44,003 nucleotides of DNA from Bacteroidota bacterium (lineage in GTDB: Bacteria > Bacteroidota > Bacteroidia > Bacteroidales > PUMT01): positions 1 through 44,003 of the forward strand of contig PUMT01000023.1 of the NCBI GenBank assembly GCA_003551495.1. Direction: 5' to 3'. How positions within the stretch are numbered: position 1 is the stretch's first letter; each line of letters begins with the position of its first letter. The position numbers and the translations under genes were made by a program. The notes beneath the pieces are model-generated. The model had not been told where the DNA came from. It saw nothing but the letters and a program-made list of their open reading frames with translations, and ran no database searches. Below, one piece after another: positions 27,776 to 37,085 of the stretch.

Positions 27776-28771
27776 TCACAAGTTTCTATTGCGGCGCTCT
27801 GCAATGGTATTCAGTTCCCCGGAAAAATCCATTCCGGGATATTTTTTATTCAGTTCCTGTATCTGCTTTTCCAACTGCTCCAGGAAACCCATGTATTCTT
27901 CGGAACCTGGATCAAAAGGTTTGTGGCCTGCAGCCTGTTTTATTTTCTCAACTTCCCTCATAACCGGATGTGCATTATGGTCAATATAAGCATTTGAAAA
28001 CTTTTCCCATACATACTCAACAGCCTGGTTATTGACATGCAGCATATCCTTCTCATAAAACCGGTAATCCCTCAGGTCATCCATCAAAATCTCATAAGCC
28101 GGGAAGCTGTTTACAAATTCGAATAGTTCCGTAAGTTTCCAGACTGCAAGGATAAGGACAGACTTACTTACCTGATTTCCTGTTGCACCATCTTTCCAGT
28201 GCCTCACGGGACTGACGGTGAAAACTACATTAATTCCGGGATTGTAAGAACGTAGTTCTTCCAGAAGTTTTCCCCACCGCTGAACCGTTTCTTCAACCGG
28301 AAGCAGATAGCGTTTGAATCTATTTTCCGGAAGCTTGTGACAATTGGAGGCGATAATCCCGGTTTCCCTTACTTTATAAACCCTTGCTGTCCCGAAAGTA
28401 ATGAACAGATACTTTGCTTTCTTGAGAAAAGCCGAAGCGTTCCTGACCGAACTGTTGATTTTTTTCAGGCATTCACCTGGATCGGTTGATGAAAACAAGG
28501 TATGGTGATAAAAGCTGAACCATTTACCATTATGGTAATTCAGGTCTTCTTTGGTAAACATCCTTTCCTCCATCAGTATGCGCAGGCTGTTTTCAACAGA
28601 TACAGGATTATAGGTAACCCCGAAAGGATTAACTTCAGTGGGGAATTTCAGACGCTTCATTTTACCTCCAATATTTTCTGCAAAGCAGGAACCGGCCCAT
28701 AAGGTCGGGTCTCCGTATCCAATCTTGTTTTCAGCATGTGTAACATCCACTATGGTTCTGAAAGCTGCCAT
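27776..28771 (-). CDS. GSCFA-domain protein
   Basis: A 331-residue cytosolic-looking protein with the family signature GSCFAENIG near residues 27-35, followed by a region with FGVTYNPVSV and later FTVSPVRHWKDG. The GSCFA family is widespread in Bacteroidota and Proteobacteria, and resembles SGNH/GDSL hydrolases in its Gly-Ser-Cys N-terminal block and late His. No reaction is established. It is alone on its strand between the ends of kdsB and the start of yjbQ. Confidence 0.8.
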   Translation of the reverse strand: MAAFRTIVDVTHAENKIGYGDPTLWAGSCFAENIGGKMKRLKFPTEVNPFGVTYNPVSVENSLRILMEERMFTKEDLNYHNGKWFSFYHHTLFSSTDPGECLKKINSSVRNASAFLKKAKYLFITFGTARVYKVRETGIIASNCHKLPENRFKRYLLPVEETVQRWGKLLEELRSYNPGINVVFTVSPVRHWKDGATGNQVSKSVLILAVWKLTELFEFVNSFPAYEILMDDLRDYRFYEKDMLHVNNQAVEYVWEKFSNAYIDHNAHPVMREVEKIKQAAGHKPFDPGSEEYMGFLEQLEKQIQELNKKYPGMDFSGELNTIAERRNRNL

Positions 28772-28858
28772 ATCTCAATGTTGAATTTTCAGTTTTTTAA
28801 ATTTTCATTAAATTAATGTTTTTTTCCGTTTTAACAATAATCAAAAAACGATACCCAA

Positions 28859-29278
28859 ATGCAGGAAATTATAACTATACAAACCGGCAGGCATAACGGT
28901 CTATATGATATTACCGGTAAGGTTGCCGGGATTGTTGAACGCAGCGGTATAAAATCCGGAATTGTCAGCATTTATGCACAAGGGGCAACGGCCGCCATAA
29001 TGATCCAGGAAAGCTGGGATAATTCGGTTCAGAACGATGTTGTGAACCTGCTCAGCAAACTTATCCCGAAAGGCATTTGGGAGCATGACCTGCAGGATAA
29101 CAACGGCGACTCGCACCTAAAGGCCGGGATTGTGGGGCCATCAGAAACTGTTCCGGTTACAGGGGGGAGAATGGGACTGTCAAGATGGCAGAATATCTTT
29201 TTCTGTGAATTTGACGGACCCAGGAAAGTCAGAAATATTGCAGTAACGGTAATAGGAGATCAGGCTTTATCCCTTTGA
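28859..29278 (+). CDS. yjbQ: YjbQ family (UPF0047) protein
   Basis: A 139-residue member of the YjbQ family, annotated as a secondary thiamine-phosphate synthase because E. coli YjbQ can replace ThiE weakly. The conserved stretches GATAAIMIQES, the NNGDSHLKAGIVGPSETVPV segment with His, and GRMGLSRWQNIFFCEFDGPR are present. It ends 12 bp inside the end of the convergent queG. Note that thiL, the next step in thiamine synthesis, is also in this window but not adjacent; no functional link is shown. Confidence 0.88.
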   Translation: MQEIITIQTGRHNGLYDITGKVAGIVERSGIKSGIVSIYAQGATAAIMIQESWDNSVQNDVVNLLSKLIPKGIWEHDLQDNNGDSHLKAGIVGPSETVPVTGGRMGLSRWQNIFFCEFDGPRKVRNIAVTVIGDQALSL

Positions 29279-30199
29279 AAACTCCAGGTTCCTTTTAACC
29301 ATGGGGTATCCGCTTACTGACAAAACTGTATTGCCAAATATGGAGTTGAACCGGTCTTCATCCATAGCATGCCATTCACGGGATGTCAGCATAAGCATCT
29401 CCGGATTGGGGTCAAGCAAAGGTTCGCTGTGGGATTTTGCTTTTTGGTTGAAAGGACAAACATCCTGGCATATATCGCAACCAAAAACCCGGTTTTGCAT
29501 CTTATCCCTGAAATTATCCGGTATCCGGCCTTTGTGCTGAGTGGTAATATATGAAATGCATTTCCTGGCGTCCAGCACATAAGGTTCTGCAAGTGCGCCT
29601 GTTGGACAGGCTTCAATGCAGAGGCGGCAATCACCGCATTTCTCCTTCTGAATATGTGTATCAGCCGGAAGATCCATATCCACTATAAGTTCTGCTGCAA
29701 AAAAAAACGACCCTTCATTTCCGGCAATCAAACAGTTGTTTTTCCCCCTCCAGCCAAGTCCCGACCTAACAGCCCATGCCCTGTCAAGAACAGGCGCCGA
29801 ATCCACAAAAGACCTGCAGGCAACATTTCCTGCAATCTCTTTGATAACATTATGGAGCTTTTTAAGCTTTTTTTTAATGACATAATGGTAATCAGTGCCG
29901 TAAGCATATTTTGCTAAAACAGGTGCCGAAGGATCTTCCTGGGTTTTGGCAGGATAATAATTTAGCAGAACAGATATTACACTTCTGGCACCAGGAAAAA
30001 GTCTCCGGGGATCTGCCCTTTTCTCAAAATGTTTTTCCATGTATTTCATTCCAGCATGCATGCCTGATGAAAGCCACTTTTCAAGCCGCCTTGCATCATC
30101 TTCCAGGAAACATGCACGGGAAATGCCGCAGGATGTAAACCCAAGTTCAATTGCAGCCTCTTTTATATACTTTGCTCTGCTTTCCCTTTCAGGGGTCAT
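29267..30199 (-). CDS. queG: Epoxyqueuosine reductase QueG
   Basis: Catalyses the last step of queuosine synthesis in tRNA, reducing epoxyqueuosine with cobalamin and two [4Fe-4S] clusters. The 310-residue protein has the ferredoxin-type cluster motifs CGDCRLCIEACPTGAL and CDICQDVCPFN. The N-terminal cobalamin-binding domain includes GMKYMEKHFEKRADPRRLFPGARSVI. The family's C-terminal HEAT extension is lacking, as in several QueG. It follows the DUF59 gene by 17 bp and closes the suf operon. Confidence 0.95.
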   Translation of the reverse strand: MTPERESRAKYIKEAAIELGFTSCGISRACFLEDDARRLEKWLSSGMHAGMKYMEKHFEKRADPRRLFPGARSVISVLLNYYPAKTQEDPSAPVLAKYAYGTDYHYVIKKKLKKLHNVIKEIAGNVACRSFVDSAPVLDRAWAVRSGLGWRGKNNCLIAGNEGSFFFAAELIVDMDLPADTHIQKEKCGDCRLCIEACPTGALAEPYVLDARKCISYITTQHKGRIPDNFRDKMQNRVFGCDICQDVCPFNQKAKSHSEPLLDPNPEMLMLTSREWHAMDEDRFNSIFGNTVLSVSGYPMVKRNLEFSKG

Positions 30200-30216
30200 C
30201 GTACTGTATTGGTCTG

Positions 30217-30552
30217 TTACAATAATCCCAGCTCGAGTTTGGCCTCGTCACTCATCATGCTTTTATCCCATGGCGGTGAAAATACCACTTTTACATCAAC
30301 CACATCAACTCCCTGGAGGGCTTTTACCTTCTCATCTACCTCAGCCAGCAGCTCGTCGGCCATAGGACAATTTGGAGCTGTCAACGTCATTACAATTTCT
30401 ACTTTGTTGTTATCATCAACGTTGATCTTATAAATAAGTCCAAGGTCAAAAATATTGACAGGCAGTTCCGGGTCGTACACCTCTTTTAAAGCACCGGTTA
30501 CAAGATCTTCAGTTTCCTTCTTTTTATCCTCTTTACCCATTTTGTTTTCCAT
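30217..30552 (-). CDS. DUF59/MIP18-family Fe-S assembly protein (SufT-like)
   Basis: About 111 residues with the core KEVYDPELPVNIFDLGLIYKINV, then TLTAPNCPMADEL containing the conserved Cys62, and VDVKVVFSPPWDKSMMSDEAKLELG. This family includes SufT, which helps mature Fe-S proteins. The start is ambiguous: ATG 30552 gives 20 bp of overlap with sufE, ATG 30540 gives 8 bp, and a longer non-ATG frame exists to 30585. The position at the end of the suf genes supports a SufT-like role. Confidence 0.85.
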   Translation of the reverse strand: MENKMGKEDKKKETEDLVTGALKEVYDPELPVNIFDLGLIYKINVDDNNKVEIVMTLTAPNCPMADELLAEVDEKVKALQGVDVVDVKVVFSPPWDKSMMSDEAKLELGLL

Positions 30553-30976
30553 TTTTTTGCTCCTTTGCATGATAGGCCAGAGCATACATTTTCATCTGCT
30601 TTACCATTGAAACCAGTCCGTTTGCCCTTGTAGGGGAAAGATTTTCCTTCAGACCGGTGCGGTCTATAAAATAAAGATCTGCATTGACAAGTTCCTCAGG
30701 CTTTCTGCCTGACATAACCCTTATGAGAAGTGATATGATACCCTTTGTAATAACAGCATCACTGTCTGCTGAAAAATAGATCCTGCCATCCCTGTATTCG
30801 GCGTGAAGCCATACCTTGGACTGGCATCCCTTTATCAGGTAATCATTGGTTTTATGTTTTTTATCCAAAGGAGAAAGATTTTTGCTAAGCTCTATCAAAT
30901 GGTTGTATTTGTCCATCCAGTCCTCAAATACATTAAACTCATCAACTATCTCGTCCTGAATTTTATCTACTGTCAT
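30533..30976 (-). CDS. sufE: Sulfur acceptor SufE
   Basis: Accepts persulfide sulfur from SufS and passes it to the SufBCD scaffold. The 147-residue protein contains Cys51 in LIKGCQSKVWL, the conserved acceptor cysteine, and the SufE fold blocks ADSDAVITKGIISLLIRVMSG and LSPTRANGLVSMVKQM. The frame is open to 31033 but ATG 30976 (MTVDKIQDEI) matches the family start. It overlaps the following DUF59 gene. Confidence 0.93.
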   Translation of the reverse strand: MTVDKIQDEIVDEFNVFEDWMDKYNHLIELSKNLSPLDKKHKTNDYLIKGCQSKVWLHAEYRDGRIYFSADSDAVITKGIISLLIRVMSGRKPEELVNADLYFIDRTGLKENLSPTRANGLVSMVKQMKMYALAYHAKEQKNGKQNG

Positions 30977-31074
30977 ATAACTGATTTTTTTACTGGTAAA
31001 AATAAGAATCCTGCCTGACTTATCTGTGCACATGTAAACAGCTCCAACGGATAAGGGGACACCACACCGGTTCT

Positions 31075-32295
31075 TTACCGGAACATCTCCTTTACCTTTA
31101 AAATGGCATTGTGAAGAACGTCAATTTCCTTGCGTGTATTGTAAAATGCAAGTGATGCCCTGATTGTTCCACGGATCCCGAAAAAGCCCATTAAAGGCTC
31201 TGCGCAATGGCTGCCGGTGCGAACAGCAACGCCCATTTTGTCTATAACCATTCCTGCGTCATAGGGATGGATATTCTCCAGCAGGAATGAAATTACGCTA
31301 GTTCTGTGAGCCGGGGTCCCTATCAGTTTCAAATTTTCCGTTTGGGAGAGTTTTGATACTGCATAATCTGTAAGGTCCTTTTCATATTCTGCGATGTTCC
31401 CGATCCCCGTATTATCAATATAATCAAGCGCCGCAGCAAGTCCTATTGCCCCGGCAAAATTGGGTGTGCCCGCTTCAAATTTGAAAGGAAGCCGGTTATA
31501 TGTCGACTTTTCAAATGACACGCTACTTATCATCTCTCCACCACCCTGGTACGGAGTCATCTTTTCAAGCCACTCCTCCTTGCCGTATAACACTCCCGTT
31601 CCGGTGGGGCCGTAAACCTTATGACCGGAAAAGGCAAAAAAGTCGGCATCAAGTTTCTGCACATCAATCTTTTCGTGCTGTATGGATTGTGCCCCGTCAA
31701 TAAGAACAGGCACATCATGGTTATGGGAAATCTCAATGATCCTTTCAACCGGGTTGCGTGTACCTATAGCATTGGAAACATGTGCAACAGCAACCAGCCG
31801 GGTTTTTGGCCCGATAAGTTTTTCATACTCGTCCATTAAAAGTTCACCATTCCCGTTTACCGGGATAACCTTCAAAACGGCCTTTTTCCTTTCGCAAAGC
31901 ATCTGCCAGGGAACTATGTTGGAATGGTGCTCAAGAGCCGAAATAATTATTTCATCACCCTCACTGACGAAAGTTTCACCGAAAGAAAAAGCAACAGTAT
32001 TTACCGAACCGGTTGTACCTGATGTAAAGATAACCTCATTGGTGCTGGCTGCATTGATAAAACGGGCAACCTTTTCCCTGGCTTTTTCATACTCCCCGGT
32101 GCACATGTCGCTTAAATAATGAACACCCCTGTGAATATTGCTGTTAATGGTTTCATAAACCCTGTTCATCTCTTCGGTTACCTGAACAGGTTTTTGTGTG
32201 GTAGCCGCATTGTCAAGATAGACAAGAGGCTTGTTATAAACCTCCCTGTGGAGGATAGGGAAATCTTTTCTTATTTTCTCAACATTAAAATTCAA
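31075..32295 (-). CDS. sufS: Cysteine desulfurase SufS (non-ATG start)
   Basis: PLP enzyme that removes sulfur from cysteine as a persulfide for Fe-S assembly. From the chosen start (406 residues) the PLP lysine is Lys226 in SGHKVYGPTG, and the active cysteine is Cys364 in TGSHCAEP; LDNAATTQKP is also seen. There is no ATG near the N-terminus. The family sequence VEKIRKDFPIL starts just inside, so a TTG at 32295 is proposed. It is preceded by AGGAG (32301-32305) with 5 nt spacing; another TTG is at 32322. sufD ends at 32327, so the genes are coupled in the operon. Confidence 0.9.
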   Translation of the reverse strand: MNFNVEKIRKDFPILHREVYNKPLVYLDNAATTQKPVQVTEEMNRVYETINSNIHRGVHYLSDMCTGEYEKAREKVARFINAASTNEVIFTSGTTGSVNTVAFSFGETFVSEGDEIIISALEHHSNIVPWQMLCERKKAVLKVIPVNGNGELLMDEYEKLIGPKTRLVAVAHVSNAIGTRNPVERIIEISHNHDVPVLIDGAQSIQHEKIDVQKLDADFFAFSGHKVYGPTGTGVLYGKEEWLEKMTPYQGGGEMISSVSFEKSTYNRLPFKFEAGTPNFAGAIGLAAALDYIDNTGIGNIAEYEKDLTDYAVSKLSQTENLKLIGTPAHRTSVISFLLENIHPYDAGMVIDKMGVAVRTGSHCAEPLMGFFGIRGTIRASLAFYNTRKEIDVLHNAILKVKEMFR

Positions 32296-32326
32296 AACAG
32301 CTCCTATTTTTAAAGTAACCAAACCG

Positions 32327-33694
32327 CTATCCGCAACTCATTACACAATTGTTGCATCTGGAAAGTTCCCCGCGCAGGCGTTTGTTTACAAGGTCATCTA
32401 TCCTGTTGCGCAGCGGCTTGACATCGATTCGGCCTATAACTTCATAAGCAAAAGCATACATCAGAAGCAGCCTTGCCTCCCGCTCGGGTATTCCCCTTGA
32501 TCGCATGTAAAAAAGTGCATTCTGGTCAAGTTGCCCTACAGTTGAACCGTGACTGCATTTCACATCGTCTGCATATATCTCCAGCTGTGGACGGGAATTT
32601 ATCCTGGCATCGTCGGTCAGAAGTATATTGTTGTTTGCCTGGTAAGCATTTGTCTTTTGTGCATTTTCCCTTACCAGGATAATGCCGTTAAAAGAGCCGG
32701 AAGCCTGGTCGTCCAGAACTCCCTTAAAGAGTTGATTGCTGTGGCATCCCGGTTGAGCATGGTCTATCTTTACATAATTATCTATATACTGCTTCTTGTC
32801 AGTCAGATACAGTCCGAGAGTATGATTTTCACACCCCTCATCATCAAGCCTGGCAAAGACATTATTCCTGATAAACCCGCCGTGAAGAGAAATTGTATTA
32901 GTAAATACATTGCTTTCTCTTTGCTGTTTTACGAAGGTATGTGATACCTGGGCGGAACCGTTGTGCTCGTTCTGTATCTTGCACATGCTGAAGTAAGCAC
33001 GGGGTGCTGCAAAAATCTCTGTTACATTATTGGAGAGGAAACTGTTTGCAGATAAAGTATGGTCGCAGACAACCACCCTGGCGCTGCTGTTCTCTTCAGC
33101 AATTATAAGGTTCCTGTGCTGCGCCATCAGATCCGTTTCATGGATCATTATATTGACCACCTGCAAAGGCTTTTTAAGTACAGAGCCTTTCGGTATGTAG
33201 ATAAAAACTCCGTCCTGTGCAAATGCAGTGTTCATTGCTACAAGACCGTCACCTGTATCCCCTGCCATTGAATTGTAGTATTTTTCGAAAATTTCCGGCA
33301 TTTCGGTTGCAGCTTTTGCCATACTGCCAACTACTATTCCACCGTCAATTTCCCGGAGGGGGTTTTCAGAATTGTAATATTTCCCGTTTACCAGCAGTAT
33401 CAGGTTAGTGTCCAGGTCGGGTATATCGCACTTAAAAATATCGTGTATATTGAACGAAACCTTCTTAACATTGAATGAGTGTGCAAACTCCTTTTCAAAC
33501 AGGTCTCCAAGGGGAGCATAACGGTAATTTTCGCTTTTGCGGGAAGGAAGCCCCAATTTCCGGAAAAGACTGAGCGCCTTTTCCCTGTGCCTGTTTAAGG
33601 GGGGTGACGACCCGGAATCTATCAAATCCCGGTTATTTTGAAAAAGATCAGCAAGGTATCCCTTAATATCCTTTTTTTCCTTTACAGTACTCAT
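32327..33694 (-). CDS. sufD: Fe-S assembly scaffold protein SufD
   Basis: Partner of SufB in the SufBC2D scaffold, where Fe-S clusters are built. The 455-residue protein shows the SufD/SufB core of parallel beta-helix repeats, with AEENSSARVVVCDHTL, DHAQPGCHSNQLFKGVLDD and the C-terminal YADDVKCSHGSTVGQLDQNALFYMRSRGIPEREARLLLM signature. Its ATG overlaps the sufC stop by 4 bp (ATGA). Confidence 0.97.
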   Translation of the reverse strand: MSTVKEKKDIKGYLADLFQNNRDLIDSGSSPPLNRHREKALSLFRKLGLPSRKSENYRYAPLGDLFEKEFAHSFNVKKVSFNIHDIFKCDIPDLDTNLILLVNGKYYNSENPLREIDGGIVVGSMAKAATEMPEIFEKYYNSMAGDTGDGLVAMNTAFAQDGVFIYIPKGSVLKKPLQVVNIMIHETDLMAQHRNLIIAEENSSARVVVCDHTLSANSFLSNNVTEIFAAPRAYFSMCKIQNEHNGSAQVSHTFVKQQRESNVFTNTISLHGGFIRNNVFARLDDEGCENHTLGLYLTDKKQYIDNYVKIDHAQPGCHSNQLFKGVLDDQASGSFNGIILVRENAQKTNAYQANNNILLTDDARINSRPQLEIYADDVKCSHGSTVGQLDQNALFYMRSRGIPEREARLLLMYAFAYEVIGRIDVKPLRNRIDDLVNKRLRGELSRCNNCVMSCG

Positions 33695-34443
33695 GTTTCA
33701 GCCTCCTCTTTTATCCACTCGTAGCCTTTTTCCTCAAGCAGCAAAGCAAGGTCTTTACCTCCTGATTTAACAATGCGGCCGTCATAAAGCACATGAACAA
33801 AATCAGGGATAATATAATCCAGAAGTCGCTGATAGTGGGTAATAACTATGCTGGCCCTCTCTTTGGATTTGAGCTTGTTGACGCCGTTGGCAACTACGCG
33901 CAGCGCATCAATGTCAAGACCTGAATCAGTTTCATCCAGTATTGACAGTTTAGGCTCCAGCATTGCCATCTGGAATATTTCATTCTTCTTTTTCTCGCCA
34001 CCTGAAAAACCTTCGTTCACGGAACGGTTTGTAAGCGTTGAATCTATCTCAACAAGCTCTTTCTTTTCCCTCATCATCTTCAGGAAGTCAGTTGCTGAAA
34101 GTTGTTTTTGACCGCGGTATTTGCGAAGCTCGTTTACTGCGGTCTTGAGGAAATTGACCATGCTTACTCCAGGTATTTCAATGGGATATTGAAAGCCAAG
34201 GAATAATCCCTCTTTTGCCCGCTGCTCAGGCGACTTTTCCAGAAGATCCTCACCGTTATAGAGCACTTTCCCGCCCGTTACCCTGAACATATCGCGTCCG
34301 GCCAGGACAGCTGCAAGCGTGCTTTTACCCGAACCGTTCGGACCCATGATCGCATGCACCTCACCGGCATTTACTTCCAGGTTAAACCCCTTTATTATCT
34401 CTTTATCTTCTATACTTACCCTAAGGTCTTTTATCTTTAACAT
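33691..34443 (-). CDS. sufC: Fe-S assembly ATPase SufC
   Basis: ABC-type ATPase of the SufBC2D complex, soluble and not a transporter. The 250-residue protein has Walker A GPNGSGKST, the ABC signature FSGGEKKKNEI and Walker B LSILDETDSGLDID, typical of SufC, followed by TH in the switch region (IVITHYQRLLDYI). It overlaps sufD by 4 bp and follows sufB by 23 bp. Confidence 0.98.
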   Translation of the reverse strand: MLKIKDLRVSIEDKEIIKGFNLEVNAGEVHAIMGPNGSGKSTLAAVLAGRDMFRVTGGKVLYNGEDLLEKSPEQRAKEGLFLGFQYPIEIPGVSMVNFLKTAVNELRKYRGQKQLSATDFLKMMREKKELVEIDSTLTNRSVNEGFSGGEKKKNEIFQMAMLEPKLSILDETDSGLDIDALRVVANGVNKLKSKERASIVITHYQRLLDYIIPDFVHVLYDGRIVKSGGKDLALLLEEKGYEWIKEEAET

Positions 34444-34466
34444 AACAATATATTTTCCTGTAAATA

Positions 34467-35915
34467 TTAACCGACACTGCCTTCAAGACTGATCTGCAGC
34501 AGCTTTTGAGCTTCAACGGCAAACTCCATTGGAAGCTTGTTCAGAACTTCCTTTGCATAACCATTCACTATCAACCCTATTGCATCCTCAGTCGATATTC
34601 CCCGCTGATTACAATAGAATATCTGGTCTTCACCTATTTTGGATGTGGTTGCCTCATGCTCAACTATGGCCGTACTGTTGTCTGTCTCAATATAGGGGAA
34701 AGTATGGGCGCCGCACTTATCTCCAAGCAACAGCGAGTCGCACTGGCTGAAATTCCTTGCATTTTCGGCCCCCCGCAAAACCTTTACCAGTCCCCTGTAA
34801 CTGTTATTGCTTCGTCCTGCTGAAATACCCTTCGATACTATAACGCTTTTAGTGTTTTTACCAATATGTATCATCTTGGTTCCGGTATCGGCCTGTTGTT
34901 GATTATTTGTAACCGCCACAGAATAGAACTCACCGGTTGAATTGTTCCCTTTAAGGATGCACCCGGGATATTTCCATGTTATGGCCGACCCGGTTTCAAC
35001 CTGTGCCCAGGATATTTTTGAATTGTCTCCCTTGCATATCCCCCTTTTGGTAACAAAGTTGTATATCCCTCCTTTCCCCTCTTTATCTCCCGGATACCAG
35101 TTCTGGACGGTTGCATATTTAACGTGGGCATTGTCCATGGCAACAATTTCAACAATTGCTGCATGCAATTGGTTTTCATCACGCTGCGGGGCAGTGCACC
35201 CTTCCATGTAGCTTACATAGCTGCTGTCTTCAGCCACTATAAGGGTTCTTTCAAACTGTCCTGTATTGGCTGCATTTATCCTGAAATATGTAGAAAGCTC
35301 CATCGGACAGCGTACCCCTTTTGGAATGTAACAAAAGGAACCGTCACTGAATACAGCCGAGTTGAGCGCGGCAAAATAGTTGTCGGTATAAGGGACAACC
35401 GAACCCATGTATTTTTTAACCAGATCAGGGTGTTCACGAACCGCCTCACTGAATGAACAGAAGATAATGCCAAGTTCGGCCAGCGTCTCCTTAAAGGTTG
35501 TCTTCACCGACACACTGTCCATTACCGCATCCACAGCAACACCTGCAAGGTGCTTCTGCTCCTCCAGGGGGATACCAAGTTTGTTAAATGTTTCGATCAG
35601 TTCCGGATCAACCTCATCCATACTTTTGGGTTTTTTCTTTCTCTTCGGAGCTGAATAATAGATGAAGTCCTGATAATCGATATCCGGGATATTGAGTTTT
35701 GCCCATCTGGGCATTTCCATTGTCAGCCAGTGGCGGTATGCCTTGAGCCGGAAATCAAGCATAAACCGGGGTTCCTTCTTCCTTGCGGATATCTGCCTGA
35801 TAACATCTTCATTAAGTCCTTTCCCTATACTGTCCTGCTCAATATCAGTATAGAACCCGAACTCATATTCACTTCCCGTAACTTTTCCAAGTATTTTATC
35901 TTGCTCTTTTTTCAT
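34467..35915 (-). CDS. sufB: Fe-S assembly scaffold protein SufB
   Basis: Main scaffold subunit of SufBC2D. The 482-residue protein has the SufB signature segments [44 protein letters not shown], the conserved [26 protein letters not shown], and a C-terminal block with [20 protein letters not shown]. First gene of the suf operon. Its upstream region carries a -7 box and an inverted repeat (35948-35979). Confidence 0.98.
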   Translation of the reverse strand: MKKEQDKILGKVTGSEYEFGFYTDIEQDSIGKGLNEDVIRQISARKKEPRFMLDFRLKAYRHWLTMEMPRWAKLNIPDIDYQDFIYYSAPKRKKKPKSMDEVDPELIETFNKLGIPLEEQKHLAGVAVDAVMDSVSVKTTFKETLAELGIIFCSFSEAVREHPDLVKKYMGSVVPYTDNYFAALNSAVFSDGSFCYIPKGVRCPMELSTYFRINAANTGQFERTLIVAEDSSYVSYMEGCTAPQRDENQLHAAIVEIVAMDNAHVKYATVQNWYPGDKEGKGGIYNFVTKRGICKGDNSKISWAQVETGSAITWKYPGCILKGNNSTGEFYSVAVTNNQQQADTGTKMIHIGKNTKSVIVSKGISAGRSNNSYRGLVKVLRGAENARNFSQCDSLLLGDKCGAHTFPYIETDNSTAIVEHEATTSKIGEDQIFYCNQRGISTEDAIGLIVNGYAKEVLNKLPMEFAVEAQKLLQISLEGSVG

Positions 35916-35947
35916 AACTTTGACCTTCGTCCGGTTGGCCGGAAATA

Positions 35948-35979
35948 AATTAGAATTAATCTAATTAAGCGCAAATATA
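35948..35979 (-). promoter_or_regulatory. Candidate suf operon promoter and operator
   Basis: On the minus strand TATATTTG (35972-35979) fits the TAnnTTTG -7 box. The transcript would begin near 35965, inside a dyad with 7-bp arms AATTAGA and TCTAATT separated by 5 bp (35948-35966). The -33 region has no clear TTG. A dyad on the start site of suf genes suggests control by an iron or Fe-S sensor; the regulator is unknown. Confidence 0.5.
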
Positions 35980-36035
35980 GCAAAATAGTAACAAAATTTA
36001 AAACTAAAAGTTGAATCGCCTCAACAATAAAAGGT

Positions 36036-37085
36036 ATGGTAAAAAAGGAGAAAAGAACGGAGCTTTCTGAACTTGGGGAATTCGGACTAATTAATCATCT
36101 CACAAAAGATATAAAGGCCAGGCACAAGGAAACTGTAACCGGTGTAGGTGATGATGCTGCCATCCTTGATTACGGGGGAAAGCATATTGTAGTAACAAGT
36201 GACCTGCTTATGGAGGGCATTCATTTCGACCTTATGTACTTCCCTCTCAAGCATCTGGGGTACAAGGCAGTTACAGTCAATCTTTCCGATATCTACGCCA
36301 TGAACGGTCATGCCAGGCAGATAATCATTTCCATAGCTTTGTCAGCTAAATTTTCACTTGAACAGGTTGAGGAGATTTACCGGGGTATAAAACTTGCATG
36401 TGAAAAATACGATGTAGATATTGCCGGTGGTGACACCACCTCTTCGATGACAGGTATGGCGATAAATATTACAGCCCTCGGCGAAGTAGTCCCGGGTTCG
36501 GCAGTTTACCGCAGCGGGGCTGCCAACAATGATATCATTTGCGTATCGGGAAACCTGGGTGCATCTTATATGGGACTCCAGATTCTTGAAAGGGAGAAAA
36601 AAATTTTCATTGACAACCCTGAAGTCAAACCAGAGCTTGAAGGATATGATTACGTTCTTGAGCGTCAGCTCAAACCGGAAGCAAGGAAGGACATTGTTGA
36701 ACTTCTGGCCGCCAGGGAAATTGTTCCCACTTCAATGATTGATATATCCGACGGTCTGTCATCCGAGATCAACCACATATGCACAAATTCTGAAGCAGGA
36801 TGCAGGCTTTTTACCGGACATATTCCGATAGACAGGGAAACGGAAAAGGTTGCAGGAGAGATGAAGATCGAACCCCTTATGGCTGCACTGAACGGTGGTG
36901 AAGACTACGAACTTTTATTCACGGTAAGGCCTGACGATTACAAAAAAATTGAAGATATCCCACAAATAAAGGCAATAGGGCATATAACCCCCGTAAGTGA
37001 CGGGCTCAACCTCGTTTCACCTGAAGGCTCCATTATCAAACTCAGATCGGGAGGGTGGAATGCAATGGGAAAGAAGGAGTCATGA
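36036..37085 (+). CDS. thiL: Thiamine-monophosphate kinase ThiL
   Basis: Phosphorylates thiamine monophosphate to the active cofactor thiamine diphosphate with ATP. The 349-residue AIR-synthase-like protein has the N-terminal GEFGLINHL, the VTGVGDDAAILDY metal/ATP region, LLMEGIHFDLMYFPLKHLGYKAVTVNLSDIYAMN, the AGGDTTSS block and MIDISDGLSSEINHIC and GGEDYELLFTV. It is divergent from sufB. Its TGA (37083-37085) abuts the infB stop at 37086. Confidence 0.95.
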   Translation: MVKKEKRTELSELGEFGLINHLTKDIKARHKETVTGVGDDAAILDYGGKHIVVTSDLLMEGIHFDLMYFPLKHLGYKAVTVNLSDIYAMNGHARQIIISIALSAKFSLEQVEEIYRGIKLACEKYDVDIAGGDTTSSMTGMAINITALGEVVPGSAVYRSGAANNDIICVSGNLGASYMGLQILEREKKIFIDNPEVKPELEGYDYVLERQLKPEARKDIVELLAAREIVPTSMIDISDGLSSEINHICTNSEAGCRLFTGHIPIDRETEKVAGEMKIEPLMAALNGGEDYELLFTVRPDDYKKIEDIPQIKAIGHITPVSDGLNLVSPEGSIIKLRSGGWNAMGKKES

